Source: Acidimicrobiales bacterium
Lineage (GTDB): Bacteria; Actinomycetota; Acidimicrobiia; Acidimicrobiales; AC-9
Length of the DNA: 43,102 nucleotides
Assembly (NCBI GenBank): GCA_036270875.1
Contig: DATBBR010000039.1
Coordinates: 1-43,102 of the forward strand
Reading direction: 5' to 3'
The position numbers were made by a program, and so were the translations under genes. Below the pieces are notes generated by a model. That model did not search any database. It was not told the DNA's origin and saw only the letters and a list, made by a program, of their open reading frames with translations. Below are positions 1-8,642 of the stretch, one piece after another (the stretch's first letter is position 1; each line of letters begins with the position of its first letter).

Positions 1-48
1 CAGGGCCTCCGACAGCCTTCGCACGGCCTCCAGCAGGCTCGCGGGCAC
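1..48 (-). CDS. Possible 5' end of a gene running off the left edge
   Basis: On the minus strand a GTG at 48-46 is preceded by a GAGAGGAG-type ribosome binding site four bases upstream. It opens a frame of 16 codons to the edge, reading VPASLLEAVRRLSEAL. Nearly every third codon position is G or C and the peptide is amphipathic, which is what a real start looks like in this genome. Only the start is visible, so no function can be assigned. A chance open frame is possible. Confidence 0.35.
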   Translation of the reverse strand, partial: MPASLLEAVRRLSEAL

Positions 49-228
49 GCCACTCCTCTCCCCGCACAGACCGGGTTCGACGACTAGAGGAGGACGGAGA
101 CTGCCCCGCCCACGAAGGCACCGCTGACCTTACTCGAACACATGTTCGATGTCAAGGCACTCGACGCCCATATGGGAAACCAGGCAATATGGGCTTCGAT
201 CCACGCATCGACGTGGGAGGAAGGGAAG

Positions 229-795
229 ATGTCGCTGGGGAGGGTGAGGATCGCCGTTGGCATCCTCGCGGCCCTGACGGCGGTGGTGGCGGCGGTCGCC
301 GCGTTGGGTTCCGCCGGCAGGGCCTCGGCTCCAATCCCGCTCACACCGTTGGCGCTGTCCACGACCGTCACGAGCTCCGCGAGCCGAGCCGCCCCGACGT
401 CGGCTGCGGCCCGACGGCAAGCGAGCGACATCAACTACCTCCGCTCGCAATGGCTCGACGCCGAGCAGAGGATCCGGGCCGCAGGTGCGGCCACGAGCCA
501 GCAGGAGCAACAAGGGATCCTCGCCAAGAACGGACCGGCGATCACCGCTGCGCTGAACCAGGAGGTCGCTGCGATCGGCGACCAAGACCACCGGATCGCC
601 GCACTGCGCTGGCCGGCTTCGATGAAGACCGACATCGGCGCCTTCGGGTCGTCCAGCGCCGCCGCCCTCAACCAACTCCGTATCGCGGCGTCGAACCCCT
701 TCGGCTACGACGCCGCGCAGGTCAATGCCGCCATCGCTACATTCAACACCGCCGCCAACGCTGTGCGCCACGACCTCGGGCTACCACCCGACTGA
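229..795 (+). CDS. Hypothetical protein with N-terminal membrane anchor or signal peptide
   Basis: I do not recognise this 188-residue protein. The start chosen is the ATG at 229, because GGAGGAAGGGAAG lies just upstream. A longer open frame from 142 has no such site and would put polar residues before the hydrophobic segment. Residues about 3-24 form one hydrophobic stretch rich in Ala and Val after a positive N terminus, so it is exported or anchored with the rest outside. A Ser/Thr/Ala-rich linker follows to about residue 65. The remainder is an Ala/Gln-rich, probably helical domain without cysteines. It stands alone, convergent with the ABC-F gene. Its role is unknown. Confidence 0.7.
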   Translation: MSLGRVRIAVGILAALTAVVAAVAALGSAGRASAPIPLTPLALSTTVTSSASRAAPTSAAARRQASDINYLRSQWLDAEQRIRAAGAATSQQEQQGILAKNGPAITAALNQEVAAIGDQDHRIAALRWPASMKTDIGAFGSSSAAALNQLRIAASNPFGYDAAQVNAAIATFNTAANAVRHDLGLPPD

Positions 796-874
796 CGCCT
801 GGGGCCTTGGCATCCACGCCTCCGATACCGCCGCCATTGCTCGATTCAGGCCACCCGGGCGAGATCGCCATCCG

Positions 875-2524
875 TCAGCTCCGGGTGCCGAGATCGATCG
901 TGCGGGTGAGGTCCACGGCGTCGAGCAGCTGGCGATCGTGGGTCACCAGGACCAGCGTCCCCGCGTAACCGGCGAGGGCCTCCTCCAGCTGCTCGATCGC
1001 AGGCAGATCGAGATGGTTCGTCGGTTCGTCGAGCACCACGAGGTTCACGCCCCGTGCCTGGAACCCTGCCAACTCGGCGCGGGTGCGCTCGCCGGGCGAC
1101 AGTGATCGCTCCGGCCGCGTGAGGTGTTCAGCGCCGAGGCCGAACTTGGCCAGGATCGAGCGCGCCTCTGTCACGCTGAGTCCGCTTGTAGAAATGAAGG
1201 CCTCCAGCACCGTTGATGTGCCCGCCAAGGCCGCCCGATCCTGTCCGAGCTCGCCCGTGACGACGCCCGGGCCGATCCACCGATGTCCGCTCGTGAGCGG
1301 CAGCCGTCCGAGCAGCGCCTCGAGCAGGGTGGTCTTGCCGAAGCCGTTTGGCCCCACGAGAGCAACGCGTTCCCCCCAGCCGATCTCAACGTCGAGGGGT
1401 CCGAGCCGGAACGACCCCCGTGCCACGACGGCGTGCTCGAGGCGAGCCACCACCGCTCCGGCTCGGGGAGCTTCCCCGATTGCGAAGCGCAGGTTCCACC
1501 CTTCCCACGGCTTGTCCACGCTCTCGAGACGTGCGAGCTGGCGCTCGGTTCGACGTGCTCGAGCAGCGAGCTGCTCCGTGCGGTTGATACGAAAGTCGCG
1601 CTGAGCCTTGTCGTTGTCCGGCTGGCGACGTTTCTCCCGGCTCACCCCGCTCGTGGCCCACTGGCGCTCCCGCCGAGCCCGGCCGAGCAGCACCCGTCGT
1701 TGTGTCTGATAGTCGGAGTACGCCTCTTCGGCGTGCCGACGAGCCGTGGCCCGCTGTTCGAGATAGGCGGACCAGCCGCCTCGGTACAGCTGACCGGTGT
1801 GCTCGTGCTCGTCGAGCTCCAGCACCGATGTGATCGTCCGGTCGAGGAAGGCACGGTCGTGGGAAACGATCACCAGGCCGCCCGTGCCTTGGGTGACGAT
1901 CGCCTCGAGGCGAGCCAATCCGTCGAAGTCCAAGCCGTTGGTGGGCTCATCGAGCAGGGTGACGTCGAAGCGAGACAGACGGATTGCCGCCAGCGCCAGC
2001 CGGGCCGCCTGGCCGCCGGAAAGCCCCGCGGTGGGACGGTCGAGCAGGTCCGGTGGCAACCCAAGCTGGACGAGCACAGCCTCGACCCGGGAATCCAGAT
2101 CGCTGGCACCCAGCCCTTCCCAACGTTCGAGGGCATCGGCGTAGACCTCCGCCGAGCGGCGCTCTCCGCGTCCCAGAGCGTCTGCCGCCCGCTCGAGGAC
2201 TGCATCGGCAGCCGCCACACCGGTCGTGCGGTGGAGAAAGCCGCTGACAGTCTCGTCGTCGCTCGGCGCCGGCTCTTGGGCCAGGTAGCCGACCGTGGCA
2301 GTGCGGGGGGCGATGTCGACCATGCCGGCGTCGGGCCGGTCGAGGCCGGCGAGGATCCGCAGCAGCGTCGACTTTCCGACTCCGTTGGGACCGACGATGC
2401 CGAGCCGGGTCGTGGGCCCCACCACCAGCGAGACGTCCCGAAGGACGGCGCGTCCGCCGAGGTAACGGCTGACGCCGGTCGCAGTCAGGGTGGCAGAAGA
2501 CGTAGAAAGGCTGGGTGCGGGCAA
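875..2524 (-). CDS. ABC-F family ATPase (duplicated ATP-binding protein)
   Basis: The 549-residue protein has two ABC ATPase domains and no membrane segment, the ABC-F plan of ribosome-associated translation or antibiotic-resistance factors. Domain 1 has Walker A GPNGVGKST (about residue 45), signature LSGGQ and Walker B LLDEPTNGLD. Domain 2 has GPNGFGKTT, a variant signature LSPGE and VLDEPTNHLD. Between them is an Arg-rich linker of about 80 residues, the element that reaches into the ribosome in this family. The start is a TTG placed five bases after GGAGG. Upstream and downstream genes are unrelated. It could be a housekeeping member or a macrolide/lincosamide-type protection factor; sequence alone does not decide. 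Confidence 0.9.
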   Translation of the reverse strand: MPAPSLSTSSATLTATGVSRYLGGRAVLRDVSLVVGPTTRLGIVGPNGVGKSTLLRILAGLDRPDAGMVDIAPRTATVGYLAQEPAPSDDETVSGFLHRTTGVAAADAVLERAADALGRGERRSAEVYADALERWEGLGASDLDSRVEAVLVQLGLPPDLLDRPTAGLSGGQAARLALAAIRLSRFDVTLLDEPTNGLDFDGLARLEAIVTQGTGGLVIVSHDRAFLDRTITSVLELDEHEHTGQLYRGGWSAYLEQRATARRHAEEAYSDYQTQRRVLLGRARRERQWATSGVSREKRRQPDNDKAQRDFRINRTEQLAARARRTERQLARLESVDKPWEGWNLRFAIGEAPRAGAVVARLEHAVVARGSFRLGPLDVEIGWGERVALVGPNGFGKTTLLEALLGRLPLTSGHRWIGPGVVTGELGQDRAALAGTSTVLEAFISTSGLSVTEARSILAKFGLGAEHLTRPERSLSPGERTRAELAGFQARGVNLVVLDEPTNHLDLPAIEQLEEALAGYAGTLVLVTHDRQLLDAVDLTRTIDLGTRS

Positions 2525-2661
2525 CGAGACCTCCGGGAAGGGACGAGGGTTAGGGTCCGTCGCTCAGCGCACGGGCAAAGAGTACCGTCGGCCCGGCAAG
2601 ATCGCCCCCCAATTTCATCCCCAGCACTCGCTCAACTGAAGTCGCCGCACCCGCAGCTCAT

Positions 2662-3432
2662 CTAGGCCGCCGACGCGAACGCGACCAGCTCGATCGCCTC
2701 GCGCACAGGGACCGGCGAAGTCTCTGCCGCGGCCGCGGCCTCGAGGCGGGCCAGCCCGGCGGCGAACTCGTCGATCGTGAGGAGCTCGAGGGTGCTGTCG
2801 GCCCGCAGCCGGACCCGCTCCGCTAGCTCGCCCATGCTCCCGGCGGTCGTCTGCCAGATGATGTCGTGGGCCCGGCGATGCAGGCCGGCGGCATCGAACG
2901 CGGCGGTGATCTCCTCCAGCGTCGGGAACCGCTCGGTGGCGATGCGAATCGCCTCGGGGAAGTACGGGGCCCACGGGATGAGGGGACAGGTGGCCTCGAA
3001 AGTGCCCCGCAGCAGTACCGGACCACCCGGTCGCACCACCCGACGCAGCTCGGCCGCGCACGCAGGCAGGTCGTCCACATGGTGGACCACCTGGGACGCC
3101 CACACCGCGACAAAAGCTCCGTCGCGCACCGGCACCGACTCCGCCCTCCCCGCCACCATCGCCACCGCACGGCCGACGTCATCCGTCACCGCCTGGTGGC
3201 GCATGCCCTCGGCGGGCTCCACGGCCACCACCATCACCCCGAAGCGCGCCCCCAGCGCCGAGGAGAAGCGCCCGGTCCCCGAACCCAGATCGAGGATCGG
3301 ACCGTCAGCAGCGCCGACCCGCGAGGAGGCGGCGTCCATCCAGGCCGACATGGCCTCCGGCGCCAGCCGACGGCCGGCGCCGTAGACGCTGGCCATTCGG
3401 CCGCTGTAGTCGACCCTCGCCACTGGGGCCAC
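2662..3432 (-). CDS. SAM-dependent class I methyltransferase
   Basis: The 256-residue protein carries the SAM-binding motif I ILDLGSGTG at residues 46-54. An acidic strand-2 end (VAVEP) follows, then a VWASQVVHHVDD motif and a Leu-Arg-Arg-Val-Val-Arg-Pro-Gly-Gly turn, all typical of the Methyltransf_11/25 (UbiE-like) fold. The substrate cannot be told. The start is GTG at 3432. It lies alone between the ABC-F gene and the alpha/beta hydrolase, with gaps of about 130 bases on both sides, so it is probably its own transcription unit. Confidence 0.85.
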   Translation of the reverse strand: MAPVARVDYSGRMASVYGAGRRLAPEAMSAWMDAASSRVGAADGPILDLGSGTGRFSSALGARFGVMVVAVEPAEGMRHQAVTDDVGRAVAMVAGRAESVPVRDGAFVAVWASQVVHHVDDLPACAAELRRVVRPGGPVLLRGTFEATCPLIPWAPYFPEAIRIATERFPTLEEITAAFDAAGLHRRAHDIIWQTTAGSMGELAERVRLRADSTLELLTIDEFAAGLARLEAAAAAETSPVPVREAIELVAFASAA

Positions 3433-3556
3433 CTTACGGTCACCTGGAGGCGGCGGCCCCTACGGCGGGGTCGGACCGAGCACGCCGTTGCCGAACGGCC
3501 ACGGCTGCTGGGGTGCGGCGCCCATCGAGACCTGGTCAGCGCCGTCGCGGCTCCGC

Positions 3557-4456
3557 TCAGGCTGGCGGTGGTAGCCGGTCGAGCCAGCGCTCGACATCGC
3601 GGATCCACCACTCCGGGTTGGCCAGCTTGACCACGTGAGGGACCCCGGCGTGGACGCGCAGCTCCCAATCCGGATGGCGCCGCTTGGCCAGATAGGCCCA
3701 GGTCACCGGCACCTCCTGGTCCTCCTCGCCGTGGAGCACCAGGACCGGGCAGTGGATCTGGTCGTAAATGCGCCAAGCGAGCCAGGGCCGCACTGACAGG
3801 CCAACGAGGGAGGTGACCGCCTCCACGCCAGCCACTCGCCGATCTCGGGCGGAGACGCGCACGGCGGGATCGTTTCTGCCCTCGTGGCTCTCGTCATCGG
3901 CGCAGTCGGCCGGCCTGACGACTGCGGAGCTGAGGAGCGACTGGCGCAGGCCGCGGGCCATCCCGCCCACCTGCTCCGTCGTCATGGCTACTCCGACGAT
4001 CGGCGCTCGCCAGCCTCCGTAGAACGCGGGCAGATAGCTGCTGCTGAGGATCAGCCCGCGTACCGAGGCCGTCTCGCGAGCTGTTTGCAGGGACGCGATG
4101 CCGCCACCGAACGAGGTGCCAATGAGCACGACGGGAGCGTCGGCCACCATTGCCAGGAACCCCGACAGTACCGCCTGGGCACCGCTCAGAGTCATACGCC
4201 GGCCTCGGCGAGGGCTCCGGCCGAACCCCGGCAGGTCGAGGGCGATGACGCGACCACGGCTGGCCAGCATCGCAGCCACCCCCTCCCAGTCGCGATGCGA
4301 ACCGCCCATCCCGTGCACGCACACGACAGTGAGATCCCTCGGCCCGTCCCACTCGCGATAGAAGACCGGCCCGCCGACATCGACCACCTTTCCATCGCTG
4401 GGCACCGCGTCACCCTGGCCTGCCACGTCCTTCGTACGCATCGCACTGGTTCTCAT
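3557..4456 (-). CDS. Alpha/beta hydrolase
   Basis: This is a 299-residue alpha/beta-hydrolase fold protein. It shows the oxyanion motif VHGMGGS (residues 47-53), nucleophile elbow GTSFGG with Ser115, an acidic residue in HGEEDQEVP and the final His in GVPHVV. Family members are esterases, lipases, epoxide hydrolases or C-C bond hydrolases, and the substrate is unknown. It is not the HsaD type as far as I can see. The ATG start has GGAGGATGGTGGC upstream. The gene follows the membrane-protein gene at 4526 by 69 bases and may share its transcript. Confidence 0.87.
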   Translation of the reverse strand: MRTSAMRTKDVAGQGDAVPSDGKVVDVGGPVFYREWDGPRDLTVVCVHGMGGSHRDWEGVAAMLASRGRVIALDLPGFGRSPRRGRRMTLSGAQAVLSGFLAMVADAPVVLIGTSFGGGIASLQTARETASVRGLILSSSYLPAFYGGWRAPIVGVAMTTEQVGGMARGLRQSLLSSAVVRPADCADDESHEGRNDPAVRVSARDRRVAGVEAVTSLVGLSVRPWLAWRIYDQIHCPVLVLHGEEDQEVPVTWAYLAKRRHPDWELRVHAGVPHVVKLANPEWWIRDVERWLDRLPPPA

Positions 4457-4525
4457 GCCACCATCCTCCTCTTGTACCTCTCTGCCCGGTGCGCGGCCTC
4501 GAGCTCGTTCTTCGGTCGTAGGGCG

Positions 4526-5326
4526 TCAAGGCTGGGGCCGAGCGGTCTCCTCCTGCGCTCGGGTCGCAGCCAGGAGCCGGTATCCGACCTCCGACTGCAT
4601 GAGCCCGCACACGGCCGCGGCGCTGCCCTCGGCCACGAGTCGGACAAGGAAGTACACGGCAAGGTGATGCGGCACGAGGGCCACGACCGTCTTGGTGATG
4701 GCGCCTCCCACAAAAATGGGGAGGGTTGTCAGCACGAACACCGTCCGAAAGTGGGGGCGTACGACGTGGGCCGATCGCCGCAGCGCTCCTATGCCGGCCC
4801 TGTGCTCGAACTTGACGGCAGCACCCGTCACGGCAAGAAGCGTGAACACGACGAACCCAGGGACCACCAGCACGAGGAACCCCACGGCCGTGCAGAGCGT
4901 GACGAGGAGGTCGGCTCCGATCATGCGCCGGTAGGGCAGGGTGCGCAGGACCCGCCACGTGCTCTCCTCGGGGAGGCCGTGCTCAGCGGCACCGACGGCG
5001 CGGATGAAGAATCCGGTCAGGAACGTGATCCCGAGGACGTTGACCGCCGAATAGGCGACCTGACCGAGGATCTGGGGCCACGAGTGGGCAGGATTGACGA
5101 AGGCGTCGCCGAGCGCCTTGCCCGCTCCAAGGACGGCGTAGACGAGAGCCGTGACGACGACGACCCGGAGGAGACGCCGGCGGCCTGCCCGGAGAGCGGC
5201 CCGCGCAATCTCCCCCAGCCCGAGCGCCGGTGGGGGTCGGCGGGACTGCGCATCCAACCATCTCTCCAGGTCAGAAGGAACGACCTGGTGCGTGCGCCGC
5301 CCTTCTTGCTGACCCCCCCTGCGCAC
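4526..5326 (-). CDS. Polytopic integral membrane protein, unknown function
   Basis: The 266-residue protein has a basic, soluble N-terminal region of about 50 residues. About five hydrophobic segments follow (around residues 54-70, 90-108, 140-165, 195-215 and 222-240) and then a polar tail. The overall pattern resembles actinobacterial DUF-type membrane proteins related to the membrane domain of glycerophosphodiester phosphodiesterases, but I do not recognise it securely. The GTG start at 5326 has no clear ribosome binding site, so the true start may be internal. Function is unknown. Confidence 0.7.
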   Translation of the reverse strand: MRRGGQQEGRRTHQVVPSDLERWLDAQSRRPPPALGLGEIARAALRAGRRRLLRVVVVTALVYAVLGAGKALGDAFVNPAHSWPQILGQVAYSAVNVLGITFLTGFFIRAVGAAEHGLPEESTWRVLRTLPYRRMIGADLLVTLCTAVGFLVLVVPGFVVFTLLAVTGAAVKFEHRAGIGALRRSAHVVRPHFRTVFVLTTLPIFVGGAITKTVVALVPHHLAVYFLVRLVAEGSAAAVCGLMQSEVGYRLLAATRAQEETARPQP

Positions 5327-5378
5327 GGGGACAAGGGTAGCGGCGAGCTCTGGTGCGACACCCGGGTGCCGCTCGCCG

Positions 5379-6578
5379 TCAGCCGTCGAGGGCGAGCATG
5401 CGGATGGCGTTGCCCCGCACGATCTTGTCGACCGCCACGGGGTCGAGGTCCTTCATCTGCTCCTCGGCGATCTGGCGGGTGCGGGGCCAGGTGCTGTCGG
5501 AGTGGGGGTAGTCGCTCTCGTAGGTGACGTTGTCGACGCCGATGTCGTCGAGGGAGCGCAGCCCGTGCGCATCATCGAAGAAGCAGCCGTATACGTGCTC
5601 GCGGAACAGCTCGCTGGGGGGGCGCAGGACGTTCTCGGCCACGCCGCCCCAGGCCCGGTTGTCCTCCCACACGACGTCAGCTCGCTCGAGCACGTAGGGG
5701 ATCCAGCCGATCTGGCCCTCCGAGTAGGCGATCTTGAGGTCGGGAAAGCGATTGAAGGCGCCGCACATCAGCCAGTCCACCAGCGAGTAGCAGGCGTTGG
5801 CGAAGGTGAGGGTCGAACCGACGGCGGGGGGCGCGTCCTTCGACGTCGACGGCATCTTCGAGGACGACCCGATGTGCATGCAGATGACCGTGTGGGTCTC
5901 TTCGCAGGCGGCGAAGAAGGGGTCCCAGTAGTGGTCCTTGTCGTGGACCGAGGGGAGTCCGAGGAAGGGCGGGATCTCCGAGAAGCACACGGCGCGGACG
6001 CCGCGCTCGGCGTTGCGCCTGACCTCGGCCGCGCCCAGCTCGGCGTCCCACAGCGGGATGAGGGTCAGCGGGATGAGGCGGCCGCCAGACTCGCCACACC
6101 ACTCGTCGACCATCCAGTCGTTGTAGGCCTTCACGCACAGGAGGGCGAGGTCCTTGTCGTTGGCCTCCATGAACGTCTGGCCGCAGAACCGCGGGAACGT
6201 CGGGAAGCACAGCGACGCCTCGATCCAGTTGGTGTCCATGTCCTCGAGGCGGGGCTTCACCTGCCAGGCGCCCGGACGCATCCAGTCGTAGGTGGTCCCC
6301 TTCATGGTGATCTCGTCCCGATCGTGGCCGACGGCGGCGTCGACTCTGAGCAACGGACGGCGCAGCTCCTCGTACAGCCACCAGTCGACCGGCTCGCCGG
6401 GATCACCCGGCTCGCCGGGGACCGCCACGAACTTGCCGCCGACGAAGGAGATCTCCTTCACCGGAGCCTGCAGGACGCGCGGACCGACGTCCTGGTACCG
6501 GGACGGCAGGCGGTCCGACCACACGGTCGGCGGCTCGACGACGTGGTCGTCCACCGAGATGATCCTGGGGAGCTGCAT
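5379..6578 (-). CDS. Amidohydrolase family 2 protein (TIM-barrel metal hydrolase/decarboxylase)
   Basis: This 399-residue protein fits the amidohydrolase-2 family (decarboxylases and hydrolases of the ACMSD type). An N-terminal Asp-x-His metal motif lies at residues 10-12, a central CMHIGSS strand supplies a His ligand, and a C-terminal ESDYPHSDS segment carries the metal-binding Asp. Members act on carboxylated or cyclic substrates; the substrate here is unknown. The gene is monocistronic and is preceded, 21 bases before its ATG, by a perfect palindrome shared with the steroid genes to the right. On that basis I infer it belongs to the same regulon. Confidence 0.82.
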   Translation of the reverse strand: MQLPRIISVDDHVVEPPTVWSDRLPSRYQDVGPRVLQAPVKEISFVGGKFVAVPGEPGDPGEPVDWWLYEELRRPLLRVDAAVGHDRDEITMKGTTYDWMRPGAWQVKPRLEDMDTNWIEASLCFPTFPRFCGQTFMEANDKDLALLCVKAYNDWMVDEWCGESGGRLIPLTLIPLWDAELGAAEVRRNAERGVRAVCFSEIPPFLGLPSVHDKDHYWDPFFAACEETHTVICMHIGSSSKMPSTSKDAPPAVGSTLTFANACYSLVDWLMCGAFNRFPDLKIAYSEGQIGWIPYVLERADVVWEDNRAWGGVAENVLRPPSELFREHVYGCFFDDAHGLRSLDDIGVDNVTYESDYPHSDSTWPRTRQIAEEQMKDLDPVAVDKIVRGNAIRMLALDG

Positions 6579-6598
6579 GCACCTGATCGTACCCCTCG

Positions 6599-6617
6599 AG
6601 CTGACGGTGTGTCAGCT
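6599..6617. promoter_or_regulatory. Palindromic operator candidate, site A of a shared family
   Basis: The sequence AGCTGACGGTGTGTCAGCT is an inverted repeat with perfect 7-base arms around a 5-base centre. Read on the minus strand its core, CTGACACACCGTCAG, matches 14 of 15 bases of the site between echA20 and its divergent neighbour (20756-20770). It lies 21 bases upstream of the amidohydrolase ATG, where a repressor would block transcription. TetR-type regulators bind sites of this form. The regulator is not in the window. Confidence 0.65.
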
Positions 6618-6650
6618 GGGTCGTCTCCGTCGACACCAGCGCCGCCTGGC

Positions 6651-7472
6651 TCATGCGTCACGGCGCACCATGAGCCAGCCGCCGAGCGCCAGGGCCACGG
6701 CGGCATAGGCGCCCAGCAGCCCAAAACCGACCCAGGGCGAGAAGGCGTGGGCTTGGGGCTGGACCGAGGTGAGCGCGTGGCCGATGTTGACAGGGAGGTA
6801 CTTCCCCACCGCGTCGCCGATCGAAGATGGCAGCGCTTGCACGATGAGCGGGGCGATGAGCACGATCCCCACGAACGAGCTGATGGCCCCGGCCGTGTGC
6901 CGCACGATGGTGGCGATGCCCAGGCCCAGAAGGGCCAGCACGGCCAGGTACAGCCCGCCGCCGACGACGGCCTGCAGCACGCCGGGATCCCCGATGCCCG
7001 CCGATGGGGCCGATCCGGAGAGGATCGCCTGACCGAGGAAGAACGAGGAGAACGACACGATCTCACCGACGAGCAGCACCACCCCGGCGAGCACCGCGGC
7101 CTTGGCTCCGAGCACGAGCCGCCTGTTGGGCACCGCCGCCAGGGTGGAGCGGATCAGCCCAGTCCCGTACTCGCTGCTCATGACCAGCGCGCCGAGCACG
7201 CCCACGGCCAGCTGGCCGAAGAGCAGCCCGTTCAGGCTGAAGTTCGTCGGGTCGAAGGCGGCTCGCCGGAACGGGGAGAGAGAGGCCCAGTTGGAGGCCT
7301 CGCTCGCGCTGGTCAGCGCCCCGATGAGAATGGTCACACCGACCAGGGCCGCGATGGTCAAAGTGCTCGAGCGGACGGTGCTGAACTTCGTCCACTCCGA
7401 TCGCAACACCCCGGCGGCCCTGTAGCCGCCGGTCGGCACGACCTGGGTCTCGGTAGCGGTGGCGAGCATCAT
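6651..7472 (-). CDS. ABC-2 type transporter permease
   Basis: The protein has 272-273 residues and about six hydrophobic segments, with an N-terminal LRSEWTKFSTVRSS motif typical of ABC-2 permeases paired with a DrrA/BcrA-like ATPase. Two adjacent ATG codons follow GAGGTC; the second (7469) has the better spacing. It begins a few bases after the ATPase stop codon, so the two genes form an operon. Such pairs export antimicrobial peptides, lipids or drugs; the cargo here is not evident. Confidence 0.88.
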   Translation of the reverse strand: MMLATATETQVVPTGGYRAAGVLRSEWTKFSTVRSSTLTIAALVGVTILIGALTSASEASNWASLSPFRRAAFDPTNFSLNGLLFGQLAVGVLGALVMSSEYGTGLIRSTLAAVPNRRLVLGAKAAVLAGVVLLVGEIVSFSSFFLGQAILSGSAPSAGIGDPGVLQAVVGGGLYLAVLALLGLGIATIVRHTAGAISSFVGIVLIAPLIVQALPSSIGDAVGKYLPVNIGHALTSVQPQAHAFSPWVGFGLLGAYAAVALALGGWLMVRRDA

Positions 7473-7476
7473 GACC

Positions 7477-8442
7477 TCACTTTCCCGCCGGCACGAGCCG
7501 CCCGGCGTCTGTCTCGGATCCGTTCAAGGTGCCGACGCTCTTCTCGCCCTCGTACTCCAATGCGTCGGCGGTGAGCTCCATGAACGCCTCCTCCAGCGAG
7601 GCGGCCTGGGGCGAAAGCTCGTGCAGCACGAGCTGCTGTTGGGCAGCCAGCTCCCCGATGTCGGCCTCGGCGAGACCGTGAACGGCGAGCGCCCCGTCGT
7701 CCTCGGCGTCGATGGTGGCCCCGGCGCCAGCCAGCGCCCAGCTCAGCCGGGCGCCGTCGGGGCTGCGAACTCGCACAAAATGCTTGGAGCTCCGGGCGAC
7801 GAAGTCGGCTATCGGTGTCTCGGCGATCAGCCGACCCCGGCCGATGACCACCAGATGGTCGGCGGTGAGAGCCATCTCGCTCATGAGGTGGCTCGACACG
7901 AAGATGGTGCGTCCCTCGGCCGCCAAGGATTTCAACAGGTTGCGCACCCAGAGGATCCCGTCGGGATCGAGGCCGTTCACGGGCTCGTCGAACAGGAGGA
8001 TCGCCGGGTCGCCGAGTAGGGCGGCCGCGATGCCCAAGCGCTGGCCCATGCCCATCGAAAAGGTCCCGGCTCGCCGATGGGCCACTTTGGCCATCCCCAC
8101 CAGCTCGAGGACCTCGTCCACCCGGGAACGGCGGATGCTGTTCGTCTGGGCCAGGGCCACGAGGTGGTTGGCGGCGCTACGCCCGGGGTGGAAGGCCCTG
8201 GCGTCGAGCAGCGCCCCCACCTCCCGCAGCGGCCAGGGCAGCTCGGCATAGGGTCGGCCGTTCACCGTCACCCGACCGCCGTCGGGGGCGTCGAGGCCCA
8301 TGATCATGCGCATGGTGGTCGACTTGCCTGACCCATTGGGCCCGAGAAAGCCGGTCACCTGCCCCGGGCGGACATCGAACGACAGCCGGTCGACAGCCAC
8401 CGTCTGTCCGTAGCGCTTGGTCAGGTCTCTCGCCTCGATCAT
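7477..8442 (-). CDS. ABC transporter ATP-binding protein (BcrA/DrrA-like)
   Basis: The 321-residue protein has Walker A GPNGSGKST at residues 34-42, a signature-type SMGMGQRLGIA and Walker B LLFDEPVNGLDPDG, followed by a switch His in VSSHLM. The C-terminal 100 residues form the extra domain seen in drug or bacitracin exporter ATPases. The start is the ATG at 8442 after AGGAGGAGAT; the open frame extends further upstream but without a comparable site. It pairs with the downstream permease and is divergent from a histidine kinase, a common arrangement for a stress-induced exporter. Confidence 0.92.
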   Translation of the reverse strand: MIEARDLTKRYGQTVAVDRLSFDVRPGQVTGFLGPNGSGKSTTMRMIMGLDAPDGGRVTVNGRPYAELPWPLREVGALLDARAFHPGRSAANHLVALAQTNSIRRSRVDEVLELVGMAKVAHRRAGTFSMGMGQRLGIAAALLGDPAILLFDEPVNGLDPDGILWVRNLLKSLAAEGRTIFVSSHLMSEMALTADHLVVIGRGRLIAETPIADFVARSSKHFVRVRSPDGARLSWALAGAGATIDAEDDGALAVHGLAEADIGELAAQQQLVLHELSPQAASLEEAFMELTADALEYEGEKSVGTLNGSETDAGRLVPAGK

Positions 8443-8564
8443 CGATCTCCTCCTGGGTGCGCGACACGGCTTCATGGTGACCAAGCCAACCGGCTCGGTC
8501 GTCGGCCTGGAGGATCTTTCTCGTCTGCATCCCGAGGGCGACGGCCACGCCCTCCACGACGCCT

Positions 8565-8588
8565 CTCGTACACCTGGAGTCGTACGAG
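8565..8588. promoter_or_regulatory. Inverted repeat between exporter and histidine kinase genes
   Basis: CTCGTAC and GTACGAG form perfect 7-base arms separated by 10 bases. They lie in the 200-base divergent region between the ABC exporter and the two-component genes. NarL/LuxR-type response regulators bind paired inverted half sites with similar spacing, so autoregulation by the adjacent response regulator is plausible. This is a single copy and rests on symmetry and position only. Confidence 0.35.
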
Positions 8589-8642
8589 CACTGCCATCCA
8601 TGGGCGGATGCGGTCCGTCGATCGGCTGGCTACCCTCCGAAC

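Noticed and set aside
5502-7574. A 690-codon plus-strand open frame
   Set aside because: It is a shadow of the amidohydrolase-2 and ABC permease genes, both of which have clear motifs and start sites.
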